A stretch of DNA of 64,000 nt from CAMCTV01 sp964420985 (GCA_964420985.1 CAYQUT010000002.1:151456-215455); one strand, 5' to 3'; positions 25,421-34,208 are shown, counted from the first letter of the stretch. A program made the numbers and translations. Notes: a model not told the origin generated them from the letters alone.

Positions 25421-26385
25421 TGGCCAATAGTCGAATCCTCATCGTTCGGACGGATAGTATAGGTGACGTGATGTTGACATTGCCCATGGCTTATTACATC
25501 AAGCAATTGTTTCCTCAGTCAACGGTTGTTTTTTTGGGGAAATCATACACGCAAGATATTGTTTCAAGGTGCTTATGGGTGGATGAGTTTCTCAATGCTG
25601 ATGCGGCTGTGGATGATCAATCGGCATCGGATTGGATGAAATCTTTGGAATTGGATGCCGTTGTGTTTGCCCTGCCCAATGCTTTTTGGATGAAGGCTTG
25701 CGCAGCGGCCAGAATAAAAATGAGGATTGCGACAGGACACCGGTTAAGCAGTTGGAAATGGGCTACGCATCGACCCATGTTTGGAAGGAAGAATTCTGCT
25801 TTGCATGAGGCTCAGTTGAATTTGAAATTGCTTTCTGTTTTTGGATTTAAGAAACTCCCCACTCTGCAGGAGTTGAATCAGCTAGAATTGTTGTCTTTTA
25901 GGGTAACAGAAAAAAAGAGGCGTTTGATTATTCATCCCTTTTCACAAGGAAGCGCATTGAATTGGACATTGCAGGAGTATGATGAGTTGGTGGGTTTATT
26001 GAAAGGCAATGATTGGGATTTGGTGGTTTCGGGTACTGCAAAGGATCAAGTTTTGTTATCCGATTTTGGCGGTGAAAATTTGAACAGTATTCCTTCTATT
26101 TGTGGGGAATTGACACTGGATGCATTCATCGATTATATCGCTGAAAGCGAAATGCTTTTGGCATGTAGCACAGGACCATTGCATCTTGCGGCCTCCGCAG
26201 GGATTAAGGCTGTAGGACTGTATGTGAATCGCCGACCAATACACCCAGGGCGGTGGTCACCTCTTGGGCCACAGGTTTTTCTTATGGAAGAGAAAGATGA
26301 AGGTCAAGACACCATTTTAACTACGCCAACCGAGGTCGCCACTTTTCTGAAGACCATAATGGAGCGCCCAACCACCATGCGCTAA
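25417..26385 (+). CDS. Glycosyltransferase family 9 (heptosyltransferase-like)
   Basis: A 322-residue GT-B enzyme of the ADP-heptose:LPS heptosyltransferase family. ILIVRTDSIGDVMLTLPM at residues 6-23 is the N-terminal family signature, with the catalytic Asp expected at its centre. FSQGSALNWTLQEYDEL and LLACSTGPLHLAAS (about residues 244-257) provide the donor-binding site. It follows the GT2 gene with an ATGA overlap. Its last 65 bp overlap the 3' end of the O-antigen-ligase-like gene on the opposite strand, which is long for a convergent overlap. Substrate assignment to heptose rests on the family alone. Confidence 0.92.
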   Translation: MMANSRILIVRTDSIGDVMLTLPMAYYIKQLFPQSTVVFLGKSYTQDIVSRCLWVDEFLNADAAVDDQSASDWMKSLELDAVVFALPNAFWMKACAAARIKMRIATGHRLSSWKWATHRPMFGRKNSALHEAQLNLKLLSVFGFKKLPTLQELNQLELLSFRVTEKKRRLIIHPFSQGSALNWTLQEYDELVGLLKGNDWDLVVSGTAKDQVLLSDFGGENLNSIPSICGELTLDAFIDYIAESEMLLACSTGPLHLAASAGIKAVGLYVNRRPIHPGRWSPLGPQVFLMEEKDEGQDTILTTPTEVATFLKTIMERPTTMR

Positions 26386-27922
26386 AGAAAGCAATGAAGG
26401 TAATTCCGGCTTGCGTTTCTAGTGTGTCTTCTGTAATCATGGAGAAAAGAATAATCATGACATAAATACTTGCGATGAGGGAGCATCGTTTGGCCGCTTT
26501 GATGATGTTGTATAAGAATACAATACAGAAAATCAAGCCCAATATTCCGAGGGTAAGAATGATGGTCATATATTGGTTGTGCGTTCTGAGTTGGTACTTT
26601 TCCATTAGACCATGGTTGTTGGCCGTATAGTTTTCTTTGATGACATCATTTAAATCACCAGTTCCTGTGCCCAATAACCAATTTTCTCCGATGAGATGTA
26701 TGGCGTTTTGCCAATAGATAAATCTTTGAAACAAAGAATAGCCATTGGGAGCATCGCCGAGTTTGATCATTTGATATTCAAAGAACAGTTTATCAAAACG
26801 TCTTTCAAAACCGTTCATCTGGGTGTAACGACAATTGGGGATTCCCATCTCAATTTCTCTGATTTGCTCATCGCTAAGGGCTTTCACAGACAAAAGATCT
26901 TTGGGTTTGCCCATTGAGCTGATATACCGGATCAGGGTTTGATGGATGTCTCCACCTGATAAATCCTTTTGATTATAATCGATGGCACTGCGTTGATTCC
27001 ATCCAGCAATGAGTTCCTTTTCGCATATATTGAGATGAACCAAATAACCGTTTTCAATTTGAAGATTATTCCAATTACTGGAATATTCATTGCCTTCACT
27101 TGTTTTGTACAGCGCGGTTTGGTTGGGTTGGATGGTGTTGTAATTCTTAAACAGATGCGTGACATAAGCCAAACTACAGATCAAAAAAACACCGAGGGTG
27201 CCCAATGTCCAGATTTTGTAGCGATAAGAAAAACGCAGTTTGAGGTATCGAACAACGAAGAAAAGACCAGTAACAGCCACCAAAAAAATGCCCGTTGCCG
27301 ATTCGATTAATACAAGGTAGTAGATAAGAAAAAGGGACAACCCAAATCGCATGAGGGTTTTCCACCATTGATGAAAGGGATAAGACCAAAGCAAGGCAAT
27401 GCCCAATGCGCTGAAGAGCCCCATACGCACGTGGGATGTAAAAACGCTGTATTCTCGAATTTGCGAAGGGCTTAATTTTTTGGATACCACCCAATGGGAC
27501 AATGGCATGGCATCATGCACCAAAAGTATTGAAACGATTGCTGAAACGACAATGCCGAAAATGAAAGTCCATTCAATGATTCGTCTTTTTTCTTTTTTTA
27601 AATCAATCAAATAGGAGGGAAGCGTTATGGATAGTAGAAGCAGTGGTAACTTGATACGAAGGTCATTGATACCAAAATTCCAGTTGCTGGACCAGGTCAT
27701 TGCGAGCAATAAAAGCACATACAGAATAACCCAATTTCTGGTGGTCGAAAAAGTGATAAATACCCATGGTTTAATCTCTTTACGTATCAAATCGTAAAGC
27801 CACTGAATTGTCATCCCTATCGTGCCAATGGACATTAAAACCGGGGACAATGATAAGCCTATGACGATGAAAATCATCCATGTCATGAGTAACCAGTGGT
27901 GAATGTTTTGTTTCAAGGTCAT
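26321..27922 (-). CDS. O-antigen ligase/polymerase-like membrane protein (Wzy_C family)
   Basis: A 533-residue polytopic inner-membrane protein with about 10-12 hydrophobic helices and one large periplasmic loop (about residues 265-410). The loop ends in GTGTGDLND and the LRTHNQYMTIILTLGILGL segment (about 440-462), which holds the conserved Arg and His of WaaL/Wzy ligases. Such proteins transfer O-polysaccharide to lipid A-core or polymerise O units; which of the two cannot be told. Two LPS glycosyltransferases lie directly opposite. Its ATG overlaps the stop of the upstream S41 protease gene (ATGA at 27919-27922), putting it at the end of the minus-strand run from 32039. Confidence 0.85.
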   Translation of the reverse strand: MTLKQNIHHWLLMTWMIFIVIGLSLSPVLMSIGTIGMTIQWLYDLIRKEIKPWVFITFSTTRNWVILYVLLLLAMTWSSNWNFGINDLRIKLPLLLLSITLPSYLIDLKKEKRRIIEWTFIFGIVVSAIVSILLVHDAMPLSHWVVSKKLSPSQIREYSVFTSHVRMGLFSALGIALLWSYPFHQWWKTLMRFGLSLFLIYYLVLIESATGIFLVAVTGLFFVVRYLKLRFSYRYKIWTLGTLGVFLICSLAYVTHLFKNYNTIQPNQTALYKTSEGNEYSSNWNNLQIENGYLVHLNICEKELIAGWNQRSAIDYNQKDLSGGDIHQTLIRYISSMGKPKDLLSVKALSDEQIREIEMGIPNCRYTQMNGFERRFDKLFFEYQMIKLGDAPNGYSLFQRFIYWQNAIHLIGENWLLGTGTGDLNDVIKENYTANNHGLMEKYQLRTHNQYMTIILTLGILGLIFCIVFLYNIIKAAKRCSLIASIYVMIILFSMITEDTLETQAGITFIAFFSAWWLGAPLWSSEKWRPRLA

Positions 27923-29568
27923 GGAAGCATTAAAATCTTCTTGTATTCGTTTGACAATACTTCAAGTGATTTTTTCACTACAGGATCGTAATGAATAATT
28001 TGTCTGGAATATGCTCTTGGATTTCCGGTTCTTCTCACCAGCTCTCGCTCCAGGAGATATTTTAATGTGTATTTGTTCTTTTCAAATTCTTTGTTGTTTT
28101 CAAAGTAAACCTTTTTTTGAAGGGCATTTATTTCGTCTAAAAGTTCAGGTTTCGCTTTTTTTAGTAACTCAGTTTGTTCATCCCAAACTTTGAAATCGTC
28201 ATTTATCGCGAAAAAGTTCGTTTTTTCCAAATAGGATTTAAAAGCTTCCAAATCGTTTTGTTGAATATTGAAATTTCCCATTGTGTCAATGGAATTGAAG
28301 TCCAATGTGCTTTGGGTAACAAAGTCGAACAGCGCAAATTTCTTATTGAGGTTGTCTATCCAAGGATTGGCGGATTCTGTGTCTACAGTAATGTCTGGCA
28401 GTACACCACGACCATCAGTGACGGGTCTTCCTCTTTTGGTTTTGAACTGTTGAATTTTTTGATCCTCCACTGCATTTACTTTTCCAGTTTTTTGATCCCG
28501 GTGACTGTAATCCAATCTTTGCACGCATCTTCCACTTGGTGTGTAGTATTTGGCCACAGTTAATTTCATTTTTGTATTGTATGCCAAATCAACGGTTTGT
28601 TGTACCAAACCTTTTCCAAAGGATTCTTTACCTATGATTACCGCACGATCTAAATCTTGTAGGCTGCCAGAAACAATTTCGCTGGCCGACGCACTGTGAT
28701 CGTCAATCAAGACAACCAAAGGAATATTGACGTCCAACGGCTCTGCGCTGGCCATATAGCTGTTTTTCCACTCCGCAATTCTGCCTTTTGTCTCGACGAT
28801 GGGTGAGCCCTTGGGAACGAAGAAATTCACAATCGATACCGCTTCACGCAGCAACCCACCACCATTTCCGCGCAAATCGAGAATGAGTCCAGTGATTTCC
28901 TGTTTCTTTAAATTCAAAAAAGCCTCTCTGACTTCAGACGCTGCGGTTTGGGTAAATCCCTCCAAAAGGATATATCCTGTTTTGCTATTGGGTACAACGC
29001 CATAAAATGGGACATCTTTATTTTTAACCGATTCTCTTTTGACTTCCAAAGTCTCTTCTATGCCTGTTTTTCCGCGCTTTAAGGTTATGGTTACTGTACT
29101 TCCAGGTTGACCTTTGATGAGCATGGCTGACTCATCGTCGGTGAGATCCTTGATCCATTTGTCACCAATTTTAATGATCGCATCACCAATTTTAATTCCT
29201 GCCTTATCTGCACCAAATCCATCATAGACATCAGTAATCAATACGACGTCATTTCTTCTTTTGGTATTTATACCAATACCACCGTATGCTCCCGTTTGCA
29301 TGAATGTGGCTTCTTCAATTCTGCTCTCTGGATAGTACACTGTGTAGGGATCCAAAGAGGCCAGCATGGCGTCAATGGCTTTTTTCATCAAGAATCCAGG
29401 CTCGGGCTCATCCACATACGCTTCCTGTAGATTGCGGTAAACATCTGTAAAAATCTCTATGTTTTTGGTAACTTCAAACAGCGTGTCTTTATAGTAGGCT
29501 GCAGTAGTCGAGATAAAAACAACAAGGGCCAAGGTTATTTTACTGGCGTTATTCCAATACTTCTTCAT
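27919..29568 (-). CDS. S41-family C-terminal processing protease (PDZ-containing), copy 1
   Basis: A 549-residue periplasmic serine protease. Residues 8-26 form a signal anchor; a PDZ domain covers about 85-175 (GGIGINTKRR, GFGADKAGIKIGD), and the S41 catalytic domain about 195-370. The Ser/Lys dyad is Ser294 in HSASASE and Lys319 in ESFGKG, 25 residues apart as in E. coli Prc/CtpA. DLRGNGGGLL is the oxyanion region. A helical C-terminal region of about 150 residues follows. The gene overlaps rnpA upstream and the O-antigen ligase gene downstream by 4 bp each. A second S41 gene lies on the other side of rnpA. The substrates are unknown. Confidence 0.94.
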   Translation of the reverse strand: MKKYWNNASKITLALVVFISTTAAYYKDTLFEVTKNIEIFTDVYRNLQEAYVDEPEPGFLMKKAIDAMLASLDPYTVYYPESRIEEATFMQTGAYGGIGINTKRRNDVVLITDVYDGFGADKAGIKIGDAIIKIGDKWIKDLTDDESAMLIKGQPGSTVTITLKRGKTGIEETLEVKRESVKNKDVPFYGVVPNSKTGYILLEGFTQTAASEVREAFLNLKKQEITGLILDLRGNGGGLLREAVSIVNFFVPKGSPIVETKGRIAEWKNSYMASAEPLDVNIPLVVLIDDHSASASEIVSGSLQDLDRAVIIGKESFGKGLVQQTVDLAYNTKMKLTVAKYYTPSGRCVQRLDYSHRDQKTGKVNAVEDQKIQQFKTKRGRPVTDGRGVLPDITVDTESANPWIDNLNKKFALFDFVTQSTLDFNSIDTMGNFNIQQNDLEAFKSYLEKTNFFAINDDFKVWDEQTELLKKAKPELLDEINALQKKVYFENNKEFEKNKYTLKYLLERELVRRTGNPRAYSRQIIHYDPVVKKSLEVLSNEYKKILMLP

Positions 29569-29942
29569 GTCAATTCTTTTTGTTGTCCATTGAGATTGCT
29601 CAGCAACTGCCCAATTTTTTCATAAACGTAATGATAGGTGGGCAATTGCTTTCCGGTGAAGGTAAAACACAAATGATGGCTTTGAAAATCTTCTGTAAGT
29701 AAGTGACGTTGTAATCTGTAAGCCTCACGCATCAGACGCTTTATTCTATTGCGATCATGTGCGCGTTTGTAATTCCTTTTGCTTACGGTAAACATGGCTT
29801 TCAAACCTTCTCCCTCCTCTGCCTTGCGATGAATCATGATCAGCGCAGGATACTTGATGGCTTTTCCTTTATCAAATAAGAGCTCAATGCTCTTTCGCCT
29901 TTTCAAACGCTCGTTTTTTGATAAGGTAAATGGGCCACTCAT
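29565..29942 (-). CDS. rnpA: Ribonuclease P protein component
   Basis: RnpA binds the catalytic RNase P RNA and helps remove 5' leaders from tRNA precursors. The 125 residues are standard length. LSKNERLKRRKSIELLFDKG at the N-terminus and the basic RNR signature HDRNRIKRLMREAYR (about residues 60-75) identify it. In most bacteria rnpA follows rpmH near dnaA; here it is instead between two S41 protease genes, and rpmH is not in the window. It overlaps the downstream protease by 4 bp and begins 10 bp after the upstream one, so its expression depends on the run starting at the dCMP deaminase. Confidence 0.95.
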   Translation of the reverse strand: MSGPFTLSKNERLKRRKSIELLFDKGKAIKYPALIMIHRKAEEGEGLKAMFTVSKRNYKRAHDRNRIKRLMREAYRLQRHLLTEDFQSHHLCFTFTGKQLPTYHYVYEKIGQLLSNLNGQQKELT

Positions 29943-29952
29943 GTAGACGATT

Positions 29953-31611
29953 TTAAGGATTCAAAAACTGATTGAAATTTTTTCCTACTTCAATGGCCTT
30001 TAATATTTCATGATCGGTGGGGTACAACACTTTGAATGCTGTGCGGTCTTCATACAAGTACCTTCCCAACGTTGATTTGATGCGCTGCTTAATATCTAAT
30101 TTTGCTCTATTCCATTCTTTCGCGTTGATGCTCAATTTTTTGTTTTTGGCCAATCTGAGAATTTCATTGAGCATTTGGTCCGTTGTCTTGAATTGGGCTA
30201 GAAAGTCATCTTCTGACTTGAACTTTTTAAGTTGGGTGTAATTTTTGTCGAAATAATCAAAACAAAAATCTCGTAAAACACCCGACCCAAAAAGACTATT
30301 GAGCACTACGTTATTGGCAGTGTCAAGGGCAACAAAAACCTCTGGAGTAATACCTCCAGATCCATAAACAATCCGTCCTTTGGGGGTTTTGAATTGCAAA
30401 GTGTCTATTTTTTTGATGCTGTCAGGATGAAACAATTCACCATGAATATACCGCTCGGAAAATTCATCAAAGTAGTTGGTAGAGTCATTGTAAGGTTTTT
30501 GAATGCAACGTCCTGTTGGTGTGTAATAACGTGCAATGGTCAATCGAAACGCGCTTCTATCGGGCAATTCAATTTCATGTTGTACCAATCCTTTTCCGAA
30601 AGTTCTTCTGCCGACTGTCACGCTCTTATCCCAATCTTGCAAGGCTCCTGCAAAAATCTCACTGGCTGAAGCAGATTCTTGGTCTACTAGAACGACCACA
30701 TTCATATTTTTAAATTCCCCGTCTTTGGTGGTAAAGTATTGTTTTTTTCCGACGTGTGTCCCGTTGGTATACAAGACCAACTTGTCTTTGGGTAAAAATG
30801 CTTCGGCCATTTTAAAACTTTGATCCAAGAGTCCCCCCCCGTTGCCGCGCAAATCAACAATGATGGTTTTGCATCGTTGGCTTTTCAGTTGTCGAACAGA
30901 AAGCTCAAATTCATCAAATGTATTTTGTCCAAAATTTTCTACTTTAACGTATCCAATTTCTTTGTCAACCATAAACGCTGCAGGCACGCTTTTCAGAGGG
31001 ATATTTCCTCGTTTGATGGAAATATCCAAAGATTTATTGTTGTTTTTTCTGACAACGGATAATTTGACTTCTGATCCAGATTTTCCTTTAATCATTTTTT
31101 GGACTTTGTCATTGTCCAATTTTTCTTGGACAATGTCTTTTCCATCAACTTTTACAATCCGATCACCAGGAAGTAGGCCAGCTCGCTCTGCTGGACCTCC
31201 TGCAATTGTTTTTACTACGCGCAGCGTGTCCTTGTAAACGATGAATTCCATTCCAATCCCCTCATACTCGCCGTTGATTCGTTCCTGACTTTCCGCGATG
31301 GCCTCAGGTGAGATGTAATAACTGTGCGGATCTAGATGCGATAGGATGGATTGTATGGCTCCTTCAATGAGCATTTTCTTGTCTACGCTATCGACGTAAT
31401 TTTCCTCGATAAAATCAATTAGACTGACCAATTTGTTGGGGTTTTCTTCAGCTCCGGTTTTGATGGTCAACAAATTGGTGTCCGCCAAGTAGGTTCCGAT
31501 GAGAATACCGATAACCAAAACAATTCCAAAGTACAATGGTTGGGCAGAAGAGGGGCGTATCTTCTTTCTTAAAGGCGCTGCGGTGGGTGTTTGTGGAGTA
31601 TTCTCGTTCAT
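29953..31611 (-). CDS. S41-family C-terminal processing protease (PDZ-containing), copy 2
   Basis: A 552-residue paralogue of the protease at 27919-29568. A cytoplasmic N-terminal tail of about 25 residues (TPQTPTAAPLRKKIRP) precedes a single membrane helix (about 27-42), so it is an anchored protein. PDZ domain about 115-200 (EGIGMEF, GLLPGDRIV); dyad Ser315 in ESASASE and Lys340 in RTFGKG, again 25 apart; DLRGNGGGLL in the oxyanion region. The C-terminal half carries a long helical extension. Its ATG overlaps the stop of the dCMP deaminase by one base (31611). Having two S41 genes so close suggests division of labour, but the targets are unknown. Confidence 0.93.
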   Translation of the reverse strand: MNENTPQTPTAAPLRKKIRPSSAQPLYFGIVLVIGILIGTYLADTNLLTIKTGAEENPNKLVSLIDFIEENYVDSVDKKMLIEGAIQSILSHLDPHSYYISPEAIAESQERINGEYEGIGMEFIVYKDTLRVVKTIAGGPAERAGLLPGDRIVKVDGKDIVQEKLDNDKVQKMIKGKSGSEVKLSVVRKNNNKSLDISIKRGNIPLKSVPAAFMVDKEIGYVKVENFGQNTFDEFELSVRQLKSQRCKTIIVDLRGNGGGLLDQSFKMAEAFLPKDKLVLYTNGTHVGKKQYFTTKDGEFKNMNVVVLVDQESASASEIFAGALQDWDKSVTVGRRTFGKGLVQHEIELPDRSAFRLTIARYYTPTGRCIQKPYNDSTNYFDEFSERYIHGELFHPDSIKKIDTLQFKTPKGRIVYGSGGITPEVFVALDTANNVVLNSLFGSGVLRDFCFDYFDKNYTQLKKFKSEDDFLAQFKTTDQMLNEILRLAKNKKLSINAKEWNRAKLDIKQRIKSTLGRYLYEDRTAFKVLYPTDHEILKAIEVGKNFNQFLNP

Positions 31612-32039
31612 TAGGGCTCGGCAATCTGTACTACTTCAATTCCAGCATTTTTTAAAAAATGCACGGCAGTGTTGTCTTTGTATTCTTCAATGAATACCAT
31701 TCTCTTGATTCCAGACTGTAGAATTAATTTACAACAGTCTTTACAAGGGGATAAAGTGATGTATAAGGTTGAATCTTTTGCATTATTCGTGGACTTGGCA
31801 ATTTTGGTGATGGCATTGGCCTCTGCGTGAAGCACGTACCAATGCGTTTCACCCAAATCATTCTCGCACGTATTGGGAAAGCCACTTGGCGTACCGTTAT
31901 AACCATCGGAAATAAGCATCCCATCTTTTACCAACAGTGCACCCACTTTTTTGCGCTGACAATGCGATAATTTGGCCCATTCTTGCGCCATCTTCAAATA
32001 TGCTTTATCATACCGCTCTTGTTTTTCCGCCGTCATCAT
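31611..32039 (-). CDS. dCMP/deoxycytidylate deaminase family protein
   Basis: A 142-residue zinc-dependent deaminase, most like dCMP deaminase, which makes dUMP for dTTP synthesis. Zinc ligands are His71 in HAEANAI, with Glu73 as proton shuttle, and Cys99 and Cys102 in SPCKDCC. SDGYNGTPSGF is the typical dCMP-deaminase loop. I start at ATG 32039 (MMTAEKQERY); ATG 32036 is the alternative. The much longer reading frame back to 32144 lacks homology and crosses the promoter of the divergent adenosyltransferase. It is the first gene of the minus-strand run that includes both S41 proteases, rnpA and the O-antigen ligase gene. Confidence 0.9.
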   Translation of the reverse strand: MMTAEKQERYDKAYLKMAQEWAKLSHCQRKKVGALLVKDGMLISDGYNGTPSGFPNTCENDLGETHWYVLHAEANAITKIAKSTNNAKDSTLYITLSPCKDCCKLILQSGIKRMVFIEEYKDNTAVHFLKNAGIEVVQIAEP

Positions 32040-32058
32040 TATCTCATTGCAATAGCTA

Positions 32059-32066
32059 CAAAAATA
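32059..32066 (-). promoter_or_regulatory. -7 box (TATTTTTG) upstream of the dCMP deaminase
   Basis: A perfect TAnnTTTG on the minus strand, 19 nt before ATG 32039; no clear TTG at the expected distance. Confidence 0.4.
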
Positions 32067-32078
32067 GGGGTTGCGGGT

Positions 32079-32086
32079 TATATTCG
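32079..32086 (+). promoter_or_regulatory. -7 box (TATATTCG) upstream of the cobalamin adenosyltransferase
   Basis: TATATTCG, one mismatch from TAnnTTTG, 28 nt before ATG 32115 and divergent from the dCMP deaminase box 12 bp away. No canonical TTG at 19-23 bp. Confidence 0.35.
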
Positions 32087-32114
32087 CATCATTATTTTTT
32101 AGTCTCAAGAAAAC

Positions 32115-32654
32115 ATGAAAATCTACACCAAAACAGGCGACCAAGGAACCACGGGCATATTGGGTTCAGAGCGTCTGGACAAGTTCAATATCCGAATTGA
32201 GGCCTATGGAAATGTCGATGAACTCAATGCCCAGATAGGAGTTTTGAATGCCCAGTACTCGGATGTGAATGGAGATTGGATTCAAGATCGATTGTTTGTT
32301 CTGGGGAGTTGGTTGGCCGTAGAGCCGGGGCTAGAGAATCAAATTCAAATGCCCAAAATTGAGATCTCTGATATTGAGCGTCTTGAAAATGCCATGGATG
32401 CCATGGATGCAGAATTGCCAGAACTCAAAAATTTTATTCTGCCTGGAGGTCAATTGGCATCTGCACAGGCACATGTAGCACGTTGCATTTGCCGTCGAGC
32501 GGAACGTTCCGTATGGGAACTGAACCAATTGCATCCTGTACAAGCGGAGATTCCTGTTTTTTTGAATCGCCTGTCCGATTATTATTTTACCCTTTCTCGT
32601 TGGATTTTACAAGAAAATGGACTGGCTCCCAAATGTTGGATTCCCAAGAAATAA
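32115..32654 (+). CDS. PduO-type cob(I)alamin adenosyltransferase
   Basis: A 179-residue ATP:cob(I)alamin adenosyltransferase, making adenosylcobalamin for enzymes such as methylmalonyl-CoA mutase. The N-terminal KIYTKTGDQGTTGILG is the ATP-binding signature of the PduO/MMAB family, followed by the YGNVDELNAQIG helix, and the C-terminal CRRAERSVWEL segment holds the conserved Arg and Glu that line the active site. No cobalamin biosynthesis or B12-dependent enzyme gene is adjacent; the TonB receptors in the window could import B12, but that is speculation. It has its own promoter and is divergent from the dCMP deaminase. Confidence 0.94.
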   Translation: MKIYTKTGDQGTTGILGSERLDKFNIRIEAYGNVDELNAQIGVLNAQYSDVNGDWIQDRLFVLGSWLAVEPGLENQIQMPKIEISDIERLENAMDAMDAELPELKNFILPGGQLASAQAHVARCICRRAERSVWELNQLHPVQAEIPVFLNRLSDYYFTLSRWILQENGLAPKCWIPKK

Positions 32655-32673
32655 ATAATATTTCCACAAAGGC

Positions 32674-32703
32674 TTGTTTTTTTGACTTAAAATTTTACTT
32701 TCG
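32674..32703 (+). promoter_or_regulatory. Promoter of the DUF2795 gene (TTG-N19-TACTTTCG)
   Basis: TTG at 32674-32676, 19 bp, TACTTTCG at 32696-32703: a good Bacteroidota promoter with a leader of about 35 nt to ATG 32743 and no Shine-Dalgarno site. Confidence 0.6.
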
Positions 32704-32742
32704 CACAAAATAATACGTTCAACCCTTTAAAAAGAAACTGTT

Positions 32743-32964
32743 ATGTATTGGACGCTAGAACTTGCCTCTTACTTGGAAGATGCCCCTTGGCCAGCTACCA
32801 AAGACGAATTGATTGACTATGCCATGAGAGCGGGTGCTCCGTTGGAAGTAGTAGAAAATCTTCAGCAAATTGAGGACGATGAAGAAGTATTTGAAAGCAT
32901 TGAAGATATTTGGCCGGACTATCCTACCAAAGAAGATTTCTTCTTCAACGAGGACGAGTACTGA
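32743..32964 (+). CDS. DUF2795 family protein
   Basis: A 73-residue, strongly acidic cytoplasmic protein conserved in Bacteroidota; its function is unknown. The family core WTLELASYLEDAPWPATKDEL, followed by IDYAMRAGAPLEVVENL, occupies the first 45 residues, and the rest is rich in Asp and Glu (EDDEEVFES, ending FNEDEY). It is a single-gene unit with a clear promoter and a strong terminator that lies inside the convergent aspartokinase gene. The monocistronic arrangement and strong signals suggest solid expression. Confidence 0.92.
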   Translation: MYWTLELASYLEDAPWPATKDELIDYAMRAGAPLEVVENLQQIEDDEEVFESIEDIWPDYPTKEDFFFNEDEY

Positions 32965-32978
32965 TTGATCTCTCAAAA

Positions 32979-34208
32979 TTATTGAATCACCCACCGGACA
33001 GTAGTCCGGTTTTTTTGTTCCATAAGGACCTTGGTTGATTCCATTCTTTCCAAATCTCGGGTTTGATAGTGTCTAATGGTGAGCAATTTCACTCCTTCAT
33101 TATAACGCACGTTGTATTTGCCTTCCAAAATCATTTTGAATGCTAACAATTTGTGGCTTTCGCACTGAATGCACATGGTAAAACTCAAGGCACTGTTTTC
33201 CATCATTTGCACTTTGATTCCCAATTGATGAAGATGGTTGAATATTTCGACAATATTGTCCTCTACAACAAAAGAGAAATCTTTTGTTGATATAGAAATT
33301 AATGTCTGATTTTCTTTTTCAATGTAACAACTGGGATATTGTATTCCTGTGAAGTGTCCGATGAAAGTCCCAGGTAAACCAGGGTCAACAAATGAAGCAA
33401 TCCTTAATTGAATATTCTTGGATTCTAACGGTTGAATGGTTTTGGGATGTATAACACTAGCGCCATAGTAGGCCAATTCAATGGCTTCTTGATAGGATAC
33501 TTTATCTATAATTTGTGCATCCATTCGTTTTTTAGGGTCTGCATTGAGCATTCCCGGCACATCTTTCCAAATGGTCAGTTGAGTAGCGTCAAGGCAATGA
33601 GCAAAGACGGAGGCTGAATAGTCACTTCCTTCTCTTCCCAGTGTTGTCCATTCCCCTTGAGCGGTGCTGCCAATAAAACCCTGGGTTAGCATTGGTCCGG
33701 AGTTGTTTTTTAATTCAATTATTTTATTTTTTGTTTCTGGCCATTGAATCCTTGACTCGCGGTGTAAGTTGTCTGTAATAACAAAATCCGTGGCGTAGAT
33801 AAAATGATGTTTTAAACCAATCTTTTCCCAGAAATCATGAAGTAGCGATGTTGAGAGAATTTCTCCGAAAGGAATAATTTGATCATAAGTATAGTCAAAT
33901 TCAGTGCGTGATAAAGTTGTCAGCTTCTCTCGCAAAGATTCCATTTGTTGATACCACATACAACTTTTTTCATCTAATCCCAAAGCTTTAGAAATGGAAA
34001 GGTGAAAATCTGAAATAGTTAGAAGCGTCTCTTCAATGGATTGACCATCATACCAATCTTGGTGTAATTTTTCAAGGGCATTGGTTGTCTTTCCCATTGC
34101 GGAGACGATGACACAGAGTGAATCGTTTGCAGATGAAACAATCGTTGTTGCGTTTTTGATGGCGTTGGCATCTTTTACGCTGGCTCCTCCAAATTTATAA
34201 ACTTGCAT
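32979..34208 (-). CDS. Aspartate kinase (monofunctional)
   Basis: Phosphorylates aspartate, the first step to lysine, threonine, methionine and diaminopimelate. The 409 residues start with VYKFGGASVKD, the kinase signature; TLGREGSDYSASVFAHCL (about residues 200-217) and WKDVPGMLNADPK complete the kinase domain. The C-terminal 120 residues correspond to ACT domains but look divergent (ISISTKDFSFVVEDN, FNHLHQLGIKVQMM), so feedback inhibition may differ. No other aspartate-family gene is adjacent. It overlaps the upstream GNAT gene by 14 bp and is convergent with the DUF2795 gene, whose terminator it contains. Confidence 0.94.
   Translation of the reverse strand: MQVYKFGGASVKDANAIKNATTIVSSANDSLCVIVSAMGKTTNALEKLHQDWYDGQSIEETLLTISDFHLSISKALGLDEKSCMWYQQMESLREKLTTLSRTEFDYTYDQIIPFGEILSTSLLHDFWEKIGLKHHFIYATDFVITDNLHRESRIQWPETKNKIIELKNNSGPMLTQGFIGSTAQGEWTTLGREGSDYSASVFAHCLDATQLTIWKDVPGMLNADPKKRMDAQIIDKVSYQEAIELAYYGASVIHPKTIQPLESKNIQLRIASFVDPGLPGTFIGHFTGIQYPSCYIEKENQTLISISTKDFSFVVEDNIVEIFNHLHQLGIKVQMMENSALSFTMCIQCESHKLLAFKMILEGKYNVRYNEGVKLLTIRHYQTRDLERMESTKVLMEQKNRTTVRWVIQ
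32993..33016 (+). terminator. Terminator of the DUF2795 gene, inside the aspartokinase coding end
   Basis: A 7-bp stem ACCGGAC/GTCCGGT with an AGTA loop and seven T on the plus strand, 28 bp after the DUF2795 stop. The whole element lies within the last 15 codons of the convergent aspartokinase gene, so it also encodes protein on the minus strand. Confidence 0.85.

Noticed and set aside
32040..32144. Longer N-terminus of the dCMP deaminase
   Set aside because: The extra 35 residues have no family similarity and would overlap the divergent adenosyltransferase gene and both promoters.
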